Assembly: GCF_015390235.1 (NCBI RefSeq)
Contig: NZ_VUOH01000005.1
Coordinates: forward strand, 1 to 64,000
Source of the DNA: Quadrisphaera sp. INWT6
GTDB taxonomy: Bacteria; Actinomycetota; Actinomycetes; Actinomycetales; Quadrisphaeraceae
DNA length: 64,000 nucleotides
Direction of reading: 5' to 3'
Below are positions 15,711 through 23,873 of the stretch, one piece after another; position 1 is the first letter of the stretch; every line of letters begins with the position of its first letter. The position numbers were made by a program, and so were the translations under genes. Under the pieces are notes generated by a model, which did not search any database, had not been told where the DNA came from, and was given only the letters and a program-made list of their open reading frames with translations.

Positions 15711-16619
15711 ATGGGTTGGACGCTCGAACAGCTGCGCACGCTGGCCGCCCTCGCCGACGGCGGCACCATGGCGGCCGCCGCCGCCGAGCTGGGCTTCACC
15801 CCGGGCGCGGTGTCCCAGCAGATGGCGGCGCTGGCCGCCGCCGCGGGGCGCCCCCTGCTCGTGCGCGTCGGCCGCCGGGTGGAGCTCACCGACGACGGGC
15901 TGCTCCTCCTCGCGGGCGCGCGCGAGGTGCTGGCGGCCGACGAGCGCGCCCGCTCCGCGCTCGCGGCGCCGCGGGCCGACCGCCGCGCCGTCGTCACCCT
16001 CGGCGTCTTCGGGTCCGCGGGCAGCGCGGGCTTCGGACCCACCGCGGCGCTGCTGGCCGCGCGGGCGCCGTGGGTCGACGTGCGCGCGGTCGAGGTCGAC
16101 GTCGAGCGGGCGCTGGACGCCGTGGCGGGCCTCGACGTCGTCCTCGGCCTGGACCACCCCGACTCCCCCGCTCCCCCGGTGGCCGGGGTGGTGGTCACCG
16201 AGCTGCTGCGCGAGGAGTACGCGGTGGTCGGCCGGGCCGGGTCCCTGCCGTCGGACCCCGACCGCCTGCGGGAGGTCCTGGGCGAGGCCGACTGGGTGCT
16301 CCCGCCCCTCGACACGGCCTTCGGGCGCGCGGCGCGCACGGCCTGCGGCCGCGCCGGCGTGGCCCCCGTGGTGCGGCACACCGTCACCGACACGGCCGTC
16401 GCCCTGGCGCTGGCGGAGTCCGGAGCCGGCGTCACGCTGGCGACCCCGCTCATGCGGGCGCTGCGCCCGACGTCGTGCGACGTGCGGCCGCTGCCCGACC
16501 CCTCCGGCGGCCTGCAGCGCCGCGTGGTGGCGCTGGCCCGGGCGACCGCGGCCGAGCGCGAGGCCGTGGCGCTCGTGCTCACCGCCCTGCGCGAGGTCTT
16601 CCGCCGCGATCAGGGGTAG
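15711..16619 (+). CDS. LysR-family transcriptional regulator
   Basis: 302 aa. The N-terminal winged helix contains LRTLAALADGGTMAAAAAEL and FTPGAVSQQMAALAAAAG, the usual LysR recognition region. A periplasmic-binding-like effector domain follows (about 88-295). It is divergent from the FAD oxidase/HglS/AmaB operon across 44 bp and is therefore the probable regulator of pipecolate or lysine catabolism. The effector is not known; pipecolate, lysine or aminoadipate are natural guesses. It is about the usual LysR length. The stop overlaps the Shine-Dalgarno of the DUF1810 gene, which may be co-transcribed. Confidence 0.88.
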   Translation: MGWTLEQLRTLAALADGGTMAAAAAELGFTPGAVSQQMAALAAAAGRPLLVRVGRRVELTDDGLLLLAGAREVLAADERARSALAAPRADRRAVVTLGVFGSAGSAGFGPTAALLAARAPWVDVRAVEVDVERALDAVAGLDVVLGLDHPDSPAPPVAGVVVTELLREEYAVVGRAGSLPSDPDRLREVLGEADWVLPPLDTAFGRAARTACGRAGVAPVVRHTVTDTAVALALAESGAGVTLATPLMRALRPTSCDVRPLPDPSGGLQRRVVALARATAAEREAVALVLTALREVFRRDQG

Positions 16620-16627
16620 GAGGGGGT

Positions 16628-17047
16628 GTGGACTCCAGCGGACTGCAGCGCTTCGTCGAGGCCCAGGGCGGCGGCACCTACGAGGGCGCGCTCGCCGAGC
16701 TGCGCGCGGGCCGCAAGCGCGGCCACTGGATCTGGTTCGTGCTGCCGCAGGTGCGCGGCCTCGGCCTGAGCCCCGCGAGCCAGCACTACGGCCTCACGGG
16801 CGCCGACGAGGCGCGCGCCTACCTGGCGCACCCCGTGCTCGGCGCCCGGCTGCGCGAGTGCTTCGCCGCGCTGCTCGACCTCGACGAGCCCGACCCGGTG
16901 CGCGTGCTCGGCAGCGTCGACGCGGTGAAGCTGCGCTCGTGCGCCACCCTCTTCGAGGCGGCGGCCCCGGAGGAGCCGTCCTTCGCCGCGGTGCTCGACC
17001 GCTGGTACGACGGCGAGCGCGACCCGGCCACCCTCGAGCGCCTCTGA
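16628..17047 (+). CDS. DUF1810 family protein
   Basis: 139 aa from GTG 16628, with TAGGAGGG directly upstream overlapping the LysR stop. RFVEAQGGGTYEGALAELR, GRKRGHWIWFVLPQVRGLG and the HPVLGARLRECFAALL region are characteristic of DUF1810, a small mostly alpha-helical family of unknown function. VDAVKLRSCATLF near residue 100 is also conserved in the family. It probably shares a transcript with the LysR gene. No enzymatic role can be assigned. Confidence 0.88.
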   Translation: MDSSGLQRFVEAQGGGTYEGALAELRAGRKRGHWIWFVLPQVRGLGLSPASQHYGLTGADEARAYLAHPVLGARLRECFAALLDLDEPDPVRVLGSVDAVKLRSCATLFEAAAPEEPSFAAVLDRWYDGERDPATLERL

Positions 17048-17242
17048 ACCGTCCACAGGCCGGGGTGCCCCAGCGGACGGTGTCCGCAGTCCGCCGGGAG
17101 GGCTCCCGGGGGGTCCGGCCACCCGTCCTGGTGACGGGCGCGGACGAGGGGGTGCCCGTCGAGCGCAGGTGCGGACACCGTCCGCCGCTGGCCGCACCGC
17201 CTGTGGACGGCGCGGCCGGCAGCGGCCGGGGAGCTGGAGCGG

Positions 17243-18262
17243 TCAGCGGGCGCGACGGGCGAGGACCGCAGCCGCCACCAGCACCGCGAGCAGCACCAGG
17301 CCGCGGGCGAGGTCCTGCCAGAACGCCGACAGCGCGACGAGGTTCATGCCGTTCGACAGCAGCGTGAAGATCAGCACGCCGACGAGCGAGCCGACCACGC
17401 TGGTGCGCCCGGTGCGGCTGAGGGTCGCCCCGATGAACACCGCGCCGATGGCGTCGAGCACGTAGAGCTGGCCGCTGAAGGGCACGAACCCCGACGACTT
17501 CGACGCCAGCAGCACCCCGGCTAGCCCCGCCACGAGGGCGGCGAGCAGGTAGGCGCTGGCGACGGTCGAGCCGGCGGCGCCGCCCGCGATCCGCGTGGCG
17601 CTGGGCTGGTCGCCCGCGGCGGTGAGCACGCGGCCCCACACGGTGCCCCCGAGGACGGCCGCCACCACCAGGGCGCCGACCAGCGCCGCGGCGACCGGCA
17701 CGTCGAGCCCGAGGACCTGCCCGCCGCCGAGCACCCGGAACCCGTCCGGCGTCTCCCCGCGGGAGAGGTAGATCGGGGCTCCCCCGCCGGTCAGCAGCTG
17801 CTGGGCGCTGGAGCCGATCAGCCAGACCGCCAGCGTGGCCAGGAACGGCCGGATGCCGACCACGGTGACCAGGACCGCGTTGACGGCCCCCACCACCAGC
17901 GCGCACAGCAGGCCCCCGACCACCGCGACCCACGGGACGTAGCCCGCGGCGACGAGCGCGGCCGCGCCGTAGGCGCCCAGGTCGACGGCCACGCCGACGG
18001 ACAGGTCGATGCCCCCGGCGCGCACCACGACCGTCATCGCGACGGCCGCGAGCGCGAGCAGCGCCGACGACGCCAGCACCACCTGGAGGTTGGACCCGGT
18101 GAGGAAGTTCTCGCTGAGCACCCCGAAGGTGACGACGATGGCCGCCAGCGACAGGGGCGCCAGCAGCTGCGCCGGGCGCAGGCGCTTGCGGTGCCGCTCG
18201 GCGCCGGGGCGCGCCCCGGCGGGGGCCGCTCCGCCGGCCGGGCGCTCGGTCGTGGCGGTCAT
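17243..18262 (-). CDS. CUT2 (ribose-type) ABC transporter permease, second
   Basis: 339 aa from ATG 18262, overlapping the first permease gene by ATGA. It has eight to ten hydrophobic segments of the RbsC family (BPD_transp_2). MTVVVRAGGIDLSVGVAVDLGAY and GIRPFLATLAVWLIG are hallmark segments. It is the last gene of a four-gene importer operon read from the SAM-IV riboswitch at 22101-22177. Having two distinct permeases, as in Lsr (AI-2) and Ytf/Yjf systems, is a minority arrangement; many ribose systems use one permease. Substrate unknown; see the finding on this operon. Confidence 0.88.
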   Translation of the reverse strand: MTATTERPAGGAAPAGARPGAERHRKRLRPAQLLAPLSLAAIVVTFGVLSENFLTGSNLQVVLASSALLALAAVAMTVVVRAGGIDLSVGVAVDLGAYGAAALVAAGYVPWVAVVGGLLCALVVGAVNAVLVTVVGIRPFLATLAVWLIGSSAQQLLTGGGAPIYLSRGETPDGFRVLGGGQVLGLDVPVAAALVGALVVAAVLGGTVWGRVLTAAGDQPSATRIAGGAAGSTVASAYLLAALVAGLAGVLLASKSSGFVPFSGQLYVLDAIGAVFIGATLSRTGRTSVVGSLVGVLIFTLLSNGMNLVALSAFWQDLARGLVLLAVLVAAAVLARRAR

Positions 18263-19287
18263 CGCTGCACGCTCCTCTCGCGGACGGCGGCCACGGCGAC
18301 CACCAGCAGGATCAGCACGCCCTTGACCGCGCCGACCCACTGGCTGCCGACGTTCACGAGGGTGAACCCGTTGGTGAGGGCGGCCACGAACAGGGCGCTG
18401 ACCAGCGTCCCGGGGATGGTGACGACCAGCCGGCGGGAGAACACCACCGACATCGACGCGGTGAGGATGACGTCGAGGAGCAGCTGGTCGCCGACGCCGG
18501 GCACGCCCGCCGACAGGCGCGCCGTCAGCAGCAGGCCCGCGAGGCCCGCGAGGAGCGCCGACACCAGGTAGCTGGTGGCCACGTAGCGCTGCACCGGCAC
18601 CCCGGCGACGGCCGCGGCCACGGGGTTCTGCCCCGCGGCGTAGGCGCGCACGCCCCACCGGGTGGCGCCGACCGCCGTCGCCGTGACCGCGAACACCACG
18701 GCCAGCACGACGACGGAGGCGGGCAGCCCCACCACGGAGCCGTCGCGCAGCCAGCCGAAGACGCCGCCGCTCACCGGGACCTTGACGTTCTGCGTGAGCA
18801 CGAGGGTGACGCTGCTGGCGACGGCCCCGGAGGCCAGGGTCGCCAGCAGGGGGCGAACGCCGAGGACCACCGCGGCGGCGTTCACGGCCCCGACCACCAG
18901 CGCCACGAGCAGCGCGACCGGCAGGGCGACCACGGCGGACGTCCCCGCGGCGGTGAGCACCGCCGCGACCACGCCGGACAGCCCCACCACGGCACCGGTC
19001 GACAGGTCGATGCCACCGCGGAGCACGTCGTCGCCCCCGGTGATGAGCACGACCGCCATCCCGAAGCCGGCGATGGCGAGCACCGCGCCCTGGGTGAGGA
19101 CCGTGACGGCGTTGGACGCGGTGGGGAACACCGGGGACAGCAGGGAGAAGGCGACCAGCTGGGCCGCGAGCGCGGCGTAGCCGACCCAGACCAGCCACGG
19201 CGGGGCACCGCGCCGGCGGGGGCGGGCCTGCGCCGGCGCCGCCGACGGGCCCGACGAGGGGGCGGGGGTCTCGGTCACGAGCGTCAT
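18259..19287 (-). CDS. CUT2 (ribose-type) ABC transporter permease, first
   Basis: 342 aa from ATG 19287 behind AGGAGG. It is RbsC-like with about ten membrane segments. GMAVVLITGGDDVLRGGIDLST, with extra residues before the usual GGIDLS, and VLGVRPLLATLASGAVASS mark the family. The N-terminal 30 residues are cytoplasmic and Pro/Arg rich. It overlaps the ATPase gene upstream and the second permease gene downstream by ATGA-type junctions, so all are translated from one message. It should form a heterodimer with the second permease. Confidence 0.88.
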   Translation of the reverse strand: MTLVTETPAPSSGPSAAPAQARPRRRGAPPWLVWVGYAALAAQLVAFSLLSPVFPTASNAVTVLTQGAVLAIAGFGMAVVLITGGDDVLRGGIDLSTGAVVGLSGVVAAVLTAAGTSAVVALPVALLVALVVGAVNAAAVVLGVRPLLATLASGAVASSVTLVLTQNVKVPVSGGVFGWLRDGSVVGLPASVVVLAVVFAVTATAVGATRWGVRAYAAGQNPVAAAVAGVPVQRYVATSYLVSALLAGLAGLLLTARLSAGVPGVGDQLLLDVILTASMSVVFSRRLVVTIPGTLVSALFVAALTNGFTLVNVGSQWVGAVKGVLILLVVAVAAVRERSVQR

Positions 19288-20867
19288 GCGGGGACCTCCT
19301 GGCCCTGTCGCCCGGCGCGCTGGCCGGAGGAGATGGCCAGCAGCCGCTCCACGCCCAGCTCGGCGCGCGGCAGCTCGGCCACCAGCGCGCCGCGGTGCAG
19401 CACGAGGACCCGGTCGGCGAGACCGACGAGCTCCTCCAGGTCGGTGGTGATGAGGAGCACGCCCGCGCCGTCGTCGACCTGCTCCTCGATGCGCGCGTAG
19501 AGCTGCTCGCGGCTGGCGACGTCGACCCCGGCGGTGGGCTGGTCGAGCACGAACAGGCGCGAGCCCCGGGCCAGCCACTTGGCCAGCACGACCTTCTGCT
19601 GGTTGCCGCCGGACAGGGAGCCCGCGAGCGCCTCGGGGTCGGCGGGACGGACGTCGGTCCGCTCCACCCAGCGCTCGGCCACGGCGCGCTCGCGGCGCGG
19701 GAGCAGCAGGCCCCACCGGCTCACCTGGCCGGTGGCGGTCAGGCCGATGTTCTCGCGGACCGTGGCGCGCACGACGATGCCGTCGCGCCGGCGCTGCGCC
19801 GGGACGTGGGCGCCACCGGCCCTCGCGAACGAGCGGCGCGAGCGGACCCGGCGACCGCCGAGACCGACCCGTCCGCCCGCCCCGCGGGCGGTGCCGCCGG
19901 TGGTCACGGCGTCGGCGAGGGCCTCCACGCCGGAGCCGATGAGGCCGGTGACCCCGACCACCTCGCCCGGCAGCACCCGCAGCGACAGGTCGGTGAACGC
20001 GCCGGGGGCGGTCAGGCCGTCGACGGCGAGCAGGGGCTCGCCCCCGGGGCGGCGCTGCTCGCGCTCGCCCAGGCCCGCGACCTGGTGGCCGACCATCAGC
20101 TCGACCACGCGGTCGAGCAGCGCGTGGCGCTCGGCGCCCGCCACGCGCCCGCCGTCGTCGTCGCTCTCTGCGGACCTCAGGGAGACCTCGCCCGCGGTGC
20201 GGCCGTTGCGCAGCACGAGCACGCGGTCGGCCAGGTCGCCGACCTCCTGCAGGTAGTGGGAGATGTAGACGACCGCCACGCCCTCGGCGGCGAGCCGGCG
20301 CACGGCGTCGAACAGGAGCGCCGCCTCGGCCGCGGCCAGCGACGCGGTGGGCTCGTCGAGCACGAGCACGCGGGGACGGGTCAGGACGGCCCGCGCCACC
20401 TGCAGCAGCTGCTGCTCGGCGACGGTCAGGTCGTCGACGAGCGCGTCACCGCGGACGTGCAGCCCGACGCTCGCGGCGAGGTCGCGCTCGGCGCGGCGCA
20501 CCAGCTCGCGGCGGTGCACCAGGCCGCCGCGCCCGCCCTCGTCGCGCCCGAGGTAGAGCTGCTCGGCGACGCTGAGGCGGCCGGCGAGGTGGCGGTCCTG
20601 GTGGACGACGCGGATGCCGAGCGCCTCGGCGTCGCGGGCGGAGGCGACGGACGCGGGGCGCCCGTCGACCTCCAGCACGGCGGTGTCGGCGCGGTGGAAC
20701 CCGGTGAGCACCTTGATGAGCGTCGACTTGCCGGCGCCGTTCTCGCCCACCAGGGCGACGACCTCGCCTGGGGCGACCACGAGGGAGACGTCGTCCAGGA
20801 CGCGCACGGCCCCGAAGGACTTGCGGACCCCGGTGAGGGAGACCCGCGGCGCGACCTCAGCTGCCAA
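19284..20867 (-). CDS. CUT2 ABC transporter ATPase with two nucleotide-binding domains
   Basis: 527 aa RbsA/MglA-type duplicated ATPase. The first domain has Walker A GENGAGKST, a degenerate signature LTVAEQQLLQVARAV and Walker B VLVLDEPTASL. The second lacks a standard Walker A lysine (GLIGSGVEAL), as in the family, but has LSGGNQQKVVLAKWLARG and LFVLDQPTAGVDV. TTG 20867 is the likely start, giving an 11-nt overlap with the substrate-binding protein gene. It powers import through the two downstream permeases. Confidence 0.9.
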   Translation of the reverse strand: MAAEVAPRVSLTGVRKSFGAVRVLDDVSLVVAPGEVVALVGENGAGKSTLIKVLTGFHRADTAVLEVDGRPASVASARDAEALGIRVVHQDRHLAGRLSVAEQLYLGRDEGGRGGLVHRRELVRRAERDLAASVGLHVRGDALVDDLTVAEQQLLQVARAVLTRPRVLVLDEPTASLAAAEAALLFDAVRRLAAEGVAVVYISHYLQEVGDLADRVLVLRNGRTAGEVSLRSAESDDDGGRVAGAERHALLDRVVELMVGHQVAGLGEREQRRPGGEPLLAVDGLTAPGAFTDLSLRVLPGEVVGVTGLIGSGVEALADAVTTGGTARGAGGRVGLGGRRVRSRRSFARAGGAHVPAQRRRDGIVVRATVRENIGLTATGQVSRWGLLLPRRERAVAERWVERTDVRPADPEALAGSLSGGNQQKVVLAKWLARGSRLFVLDQPTAGVDVASREQLYARIEEQVDDGAGVLLITTDLEELVGLADRVLVLHRGALVAELPRAELGVERLLAISSGQRAGRQGQEVPA

Positions 20868-21912
20868 CGGTCAGCCCGAGCTCGGAGACGACCTGGCCGA
20901 CGTTGTCCTTGTCGATGTAGCGCGGCTCCAGGTAGGTGGTCTTCGGCACGTCGGCCTGCTGGCCGCCCAGGTAGCGGGCGACGTTGTCGGCCGACGCCGT
21001 GCCGATGGCCTTCCCCTGCTGCGCCACGGTCGCGGTGTAGGAGCTGTCCGGGTCGGAGATGAGCTCGAGCGCGCCCGGGTCGGCGTCGACGCCGAACACC
21101 TTGACGTCCTTGCGGCCCGCCGCGTCGATGGCCTGCGCGGCACCGATCTCGGGGATGTCCCAGCAGGCCCAGACCGCCGAGAGCTGGCCCTCGGGGTAGC
21201 GCTGGAGGATGTCGTTGGTGGCCGAGCGGGCGAACTCGACGGTGCCCTCGTAGGGCTCGATGAGCTCGGGCTGAACGATCGTGATGTCGGGGTAGTCCTC
21301 GAGCACGAGCTTCAGCTCGTTGTAGCGGATGCGGCACGGGGCGACGCCCGGGAACCCGTTGAAGACCAGCACGTTGCCCTTGCCGCCGATCTCCTCGGCG
21401 AGGTTGCGGGCCAGCGTGGAGCCGATCTGCCAGTTGTCGGACTGCACCTGGTTGACGGCGGCCGGCGTCTGGAAGTCGATGGTGAACAGCGGGATGCCCG
21501 CCGCCTTCACCTTGTCGAGCGTGGCGCTCAGCGTGGTGGCGTCACCGAGGATGACGACGATCGCGTCGGGCTCCTGCGCGATGAGGTTCTCGACGTCGGT
21601 GATGTGCTTCTCGTCGTCGGCCTCGGCCTGCGTGGCGATGACCTCGCCCCCCAGGTCCTCCACCCGCTGCTGCACCGAGTCGTAGAAGACGCGGCTGATG
21701 TCGTGCACCACGTCCTTCGCGGCGATGCCGACGCGCTTGCCGGCCAGGCTCGGCACGTCAGCAGCAGCCGTGGCGGCCACGGGCGCGGCGTCGGACGCCG
21801 CGGTGGTCTGCTGCGCCTGCTCGGTCTTCAGCGAGCAGCCGGACAGCACGAGGGCGGCGGCCAGGGGCGCAGCGGCCAGGGCGAGGGCGCGGCGGAGGGG
21901 GGTGCGGTTCAC
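20857..21912 (-). CDS. CUT2 ABC transporter substrate-binding lipoprotein
   Basis: 351 aa from GTG 21912. A signal peptide ends at lipobox LSGC with Cys26. The mature part is a ribose/AI-2-type periplasmic-binding fold (Peripla_BP_4): RVGIAAKDVVHDISRVFYDS, NLIAQEPDAIVVILGDATTL, AAGIPLFTIDF and VFGVDADPGALELI. Trp and Asp residues in VWACWDIPEIG probably line the ligand pocket. It is first in a four-gene operon whose 188-nt leader holds a SAM-IV riboswitch. That points to a sulfur-related ligand such as methylthioribose, AI-2 or a sulfonated sugar rather than plain ribose. The ligand is inferred, not shown. Confidence 0.88.
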   Translation of the reverse strand: MNRTPLRRALALAAAPLAAALVLSGCSLKTEQAQQTTAASDAAPVAATAAADVPSLAGKRVGIAAKDVVHDISRVFYDSVQQRVEDLGGEVIATQAEADDEKHITDVENLIAQEPDAIVVILGDATTLSATLDKVKAAGIPLFTIDFQTPAAVNQVQSDNWQIGSTLARNLAEEIGGKGNVLVFNGFPGVAPCRIRYNELKLVLEDYPDITIVQPELIEPYEGTVEFARSATNDILQRYPEGQLSAVWACWDIPEIGAAQAIDAAGRKDVKVFGVDADPGALELISDPDSSYTATVAQQGKAIGTASADNVARYLGGQQADVPKTTYLEPRYIDKDNVGQVVSELGLTVGS

Positions 21913-22100
21913 GGAGGTTCTCCAGGGGTCGTCGACGGGCGGGCGCGCACGGGCGCGCCGCGGCCCGGGGGCGGCGGGGCGGGCGGTGCTGCGTCCCCGC
22001 AGCAGGTGCGGGGGCGGGGCTGACGCGGTCAGCGGGCGTGACGACAGCGCACGGTCGTGGTCCTCGGGTCCGTCCTTACCTGGGCGGTCGCCTCAGGTCG

Positions 22101-22177
22101 GGTCATCACCCGGAGCACCCCACGACGTGGAGGGTTGCCGTCCAGCGAGCCGGGGCTTGTCGCTGGAACTCATGACC
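22101..22177 (-). promoter_or_regulatory. SAM-IV riboswitch
   Basis: The minus-strand RNA begins GGTCATGAG and ends GTGATGACC, forming P1. Between them are CCAGCGACAAGCCCCGGC, GCTGG, CGGCAACCCTCCA and GTGGGGTGCTCCGGG, matching the known SAM-IV consensus almost base for base. It lies 188 nt upstream of the substrate-binding protein GTG. SAM binding should repress the whole transporter operon. A hairpin at 21987-22004 may belong to the expression platform. Confidence 0.95.
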
Positions 22178-22186
22178 TGGGGCCGG

Positions 22187-22215
22187 AAACTAGGGGTGCT
22201 GACATGCCCTGTCAA
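22187..22215 (-). promoter_or_regulatory. Sigma-70-type promoter of the SAM-IV transcript
   Basis: Minus-strand TTGACA (22210-22215), 17 nt spacer, TAGTTT (22187-22192). Transcription would start within a few bases of the riboswitch 5' end. Confidence 0.7.
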
Positions 22216-22280
22216 GCACCTGCGCGCGCCCTCGGCGACCCGCCCGGCGCGCCCCCGCAGGTGCGCTACTGTCCCGCCCA

Positions 22281-22374
22281 CCATCCAGAGTGGCTGAGAG
22301 ACCCGGCTCGCTGACGCCACAGCAACCACCCCACGACCCGTCGTGGGCGCAGGTGCTACCGCCGGGACCGATGG
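22281..22374 (+). promoter_or_regulatory. SAM-I (S-box) riboswitch
   Basis: P1 is CCATC (22281-22285) with GATGG (22370-22374). The core shows ATCCAGAG, GAGAGACCCGGCTC, GACGCC, CAGCAACC, a strong P3 (CCACGAC/GTCGTGG) and GGTGCTACC. TACTGT at 22267-22272 is a likely -10 box with a poor -35. GAGGAG follows P1, ahead of GTG 22395. The 482-bp gap 21913-22394 is fully used by this and the divergent SAM-IV element. Confidence 0.95.
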
Positions 22375-22394
22375 AGCGAGGAGCCCCACGCGTC

Positions 22395-23873
22395 GTGACG
22401 AGCCATGGTGTCCCCAAGGACCGGATCTTCCTCAACGCCTTCGACATGACGTGCGTCGCGCACCAGTCGCCGGGGCTGTGGCGGGTGCCGGGCGACCAGT
22501 CCCACCGCTACAACGACCTGGCGTACTGGACCGACCTCGCGAGGCTGCTCGACGGCGGCGGGTTCGACGTCCTCTTCATCGCCGACGTGCTCGGCGTCTA
22601 CGACGTCTACAAGGGCGGCCCCGAGACGGCCCTGACCGAGGGCACGCAGGTGCCGGTGGGCGACCCGCTGCTCGCGGCCTCGGCGATGGCCGCGGTCACC
22701 GAGCGCCTCGGGTTCGCCCTGACGGTCTCGCTGACCTACGAGAAGCCGTACGCGCTGGCGCGCGACTTCTCCACGCTCGACCACTACACCCGCGGCCGGG
22801 TCGGCTGGAACGTCGTGACCTCCTACCTCGAGAGCGCGGCGCGCAACCTCGGGCTCGACACGCAGGTCGGCCACGACGAGCGGTACGAGCTGGCCGAGGA
22901 GTTCCTGGACGTCACCTACCAGCTGTGGGAGGGCTCCTGGGAGGACGACGCGGTGGTGCGCGACGCCGCCCGCGGCGTCTACACCGACCCGGCGCGCGTC
23001 CACCCCGTCGAGCACCACGGCCGGTACTTCGACGTGCCGGGCATCGCCCTCACCGAGCCGAGCCCGCAGCGCACGCCGTTCGTCTTCCAGGCCGGCGCGT
23101 CGAAGCGGGGCGTGGAGTTCGCCGCCAAGCACGCCGAGGCGGTCTTCAACACCGCGACGCGCACCGAGGTGATGCGCCCGCAGGTGGACAGGCTGCGCGC
23201 GGAGATCGCGAAGAACGGCCGCGACCCGCGCGCCGTGAAGGTGTTCTCGCTGCTCACGGTCATCACCGCCGCCACCGACGAGGAGGCGTGGGCGAAGTAC
23301 GAGGACCTGAGGTCGTACGTCTCCTGCGACGGCGCGCTGGCGCTGTACGCCGGCTGGAGCGGGCTCGACCTGTCGGCCTACCCGCCGGACGAGCCGCTGG
23401 AGCACACCGACACCCAGGCGATCCAGTCGGCCGTCGCCGCCTTCTCCACCGCTGACCCGGACCGCCGCTGGACCCCGCGCGACATCGCCACCTGGGTGGG
23501 CCTGGGCGGGATGGGCGTCGTGGTGGTCGGCGGTCCGCAGACCGTCGCCGACGAGCTGGAGCGGTGGGTCCGCGAGGCCGACGTCGACGGCTTCAACCTC
23601 GCCTACGCCACCACCCCGGGCACCTTCGAGGACGTCGTCGAGCACGTCGTCCCCGAGCTGCGCCGGCGCGGCCTGGTGCCCACCCAGGAGCAGCGCGACG
23701 CCCTGCCGGCCGGCCTGACCCTGCGCGAGGTCGTCCAGGGCGTCGGCCACCGCCGCATCGCCGACGACCACCCCGCCGCCGTCCACCGGCGCGCCCTGCA
23801 CGCGAAGGCCGCGGCGCGCGCCGCCGCCGAGGACCCCACCGCCACCACGACCGAGGAGGTCGCGCCCCGATGA
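22395..23873 (+). CDS. FMNH2-dependent monooxygenase, DszA/NtaA/SnaA family
   Basis: 492 aa from GTG 22395. It is a luciferase-fold TIM barrel of the DszA/NtaA/SnaA branch, shown by RIFLNAFDMTCVAHQSPGLW, DHYTRGRVGWNVVTSYLESA, ARNLGLD, HHGRYFDVPG and PFVFQAGASKRGVEFAAKHA. These enzymes use FMNH2 from a separate reductase to cleave C-S or C-N bonds; DszA opens dibenzothiophene sulfone. It is read from an S-box riboswitch and overlaps the DszC-like gene by ATGA. The flavin reductase at 1.5-2.0 kb shares the riboswitch type and may be its partner. It is probably part of organosulfur scavenging; the exact substrate is unknown. Confidence 0.9.
   Translation: MTSHGVPKDRIFLNAFDMTCVAHQSPGLWRVPGDQSHRYNDLAYWTDLARLLDGGGFDVLFIADVLGVYDVYKGGPETALTEGTQVPVGDPLLAASAMAAVTERLGFALTVSLTYEKPYALARDFSTLDHYTRGRVGWNVVTSYLESAARNLGLDTQVGHDERYELAEEFLDVTYQLWEGSWEDDAVVRDAARGVYTDPARVHPVEHHGRYFDVPGIALTEPSPQRTPFVFQAGASKRGVEFAAKHAEAVFNTATRTEVMRPQVDRLRAEIAKNGRDPRAVKVFSLLTVITAATDEEAWAKYEDLRSYVSCDGALALYAGWSGLDLSAYPPDEPLEHTDTQAIQSAVAAFSTADPDRRWTPRDIATWVGLGGMGVVVVGGPQTVADELERWVREADVDGFNLAYATTPGTFEDVVEHVVPELRRRGLVPTQEQRDALPAGLTLREVVQGVGHRRIADDHPAAVHRRALHAKAAARAAAEDPTATTTEEVAPR

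Noticed and set aside
17048-17242. Possible gene or RNA in the 195-bp gap after DUF1810
   Set aside because: No hairpin, promoter pair or coding pattern stood out.
22023-22046. Seven-codon GTG ORF (M-R-C-R-H-A-R) between the SAM-IV element and the binding-protein gene, considered as a second leader peptide
   Set aside because: Too short, poor ribosome site, and it lacks the D-L part of the leader pattern.
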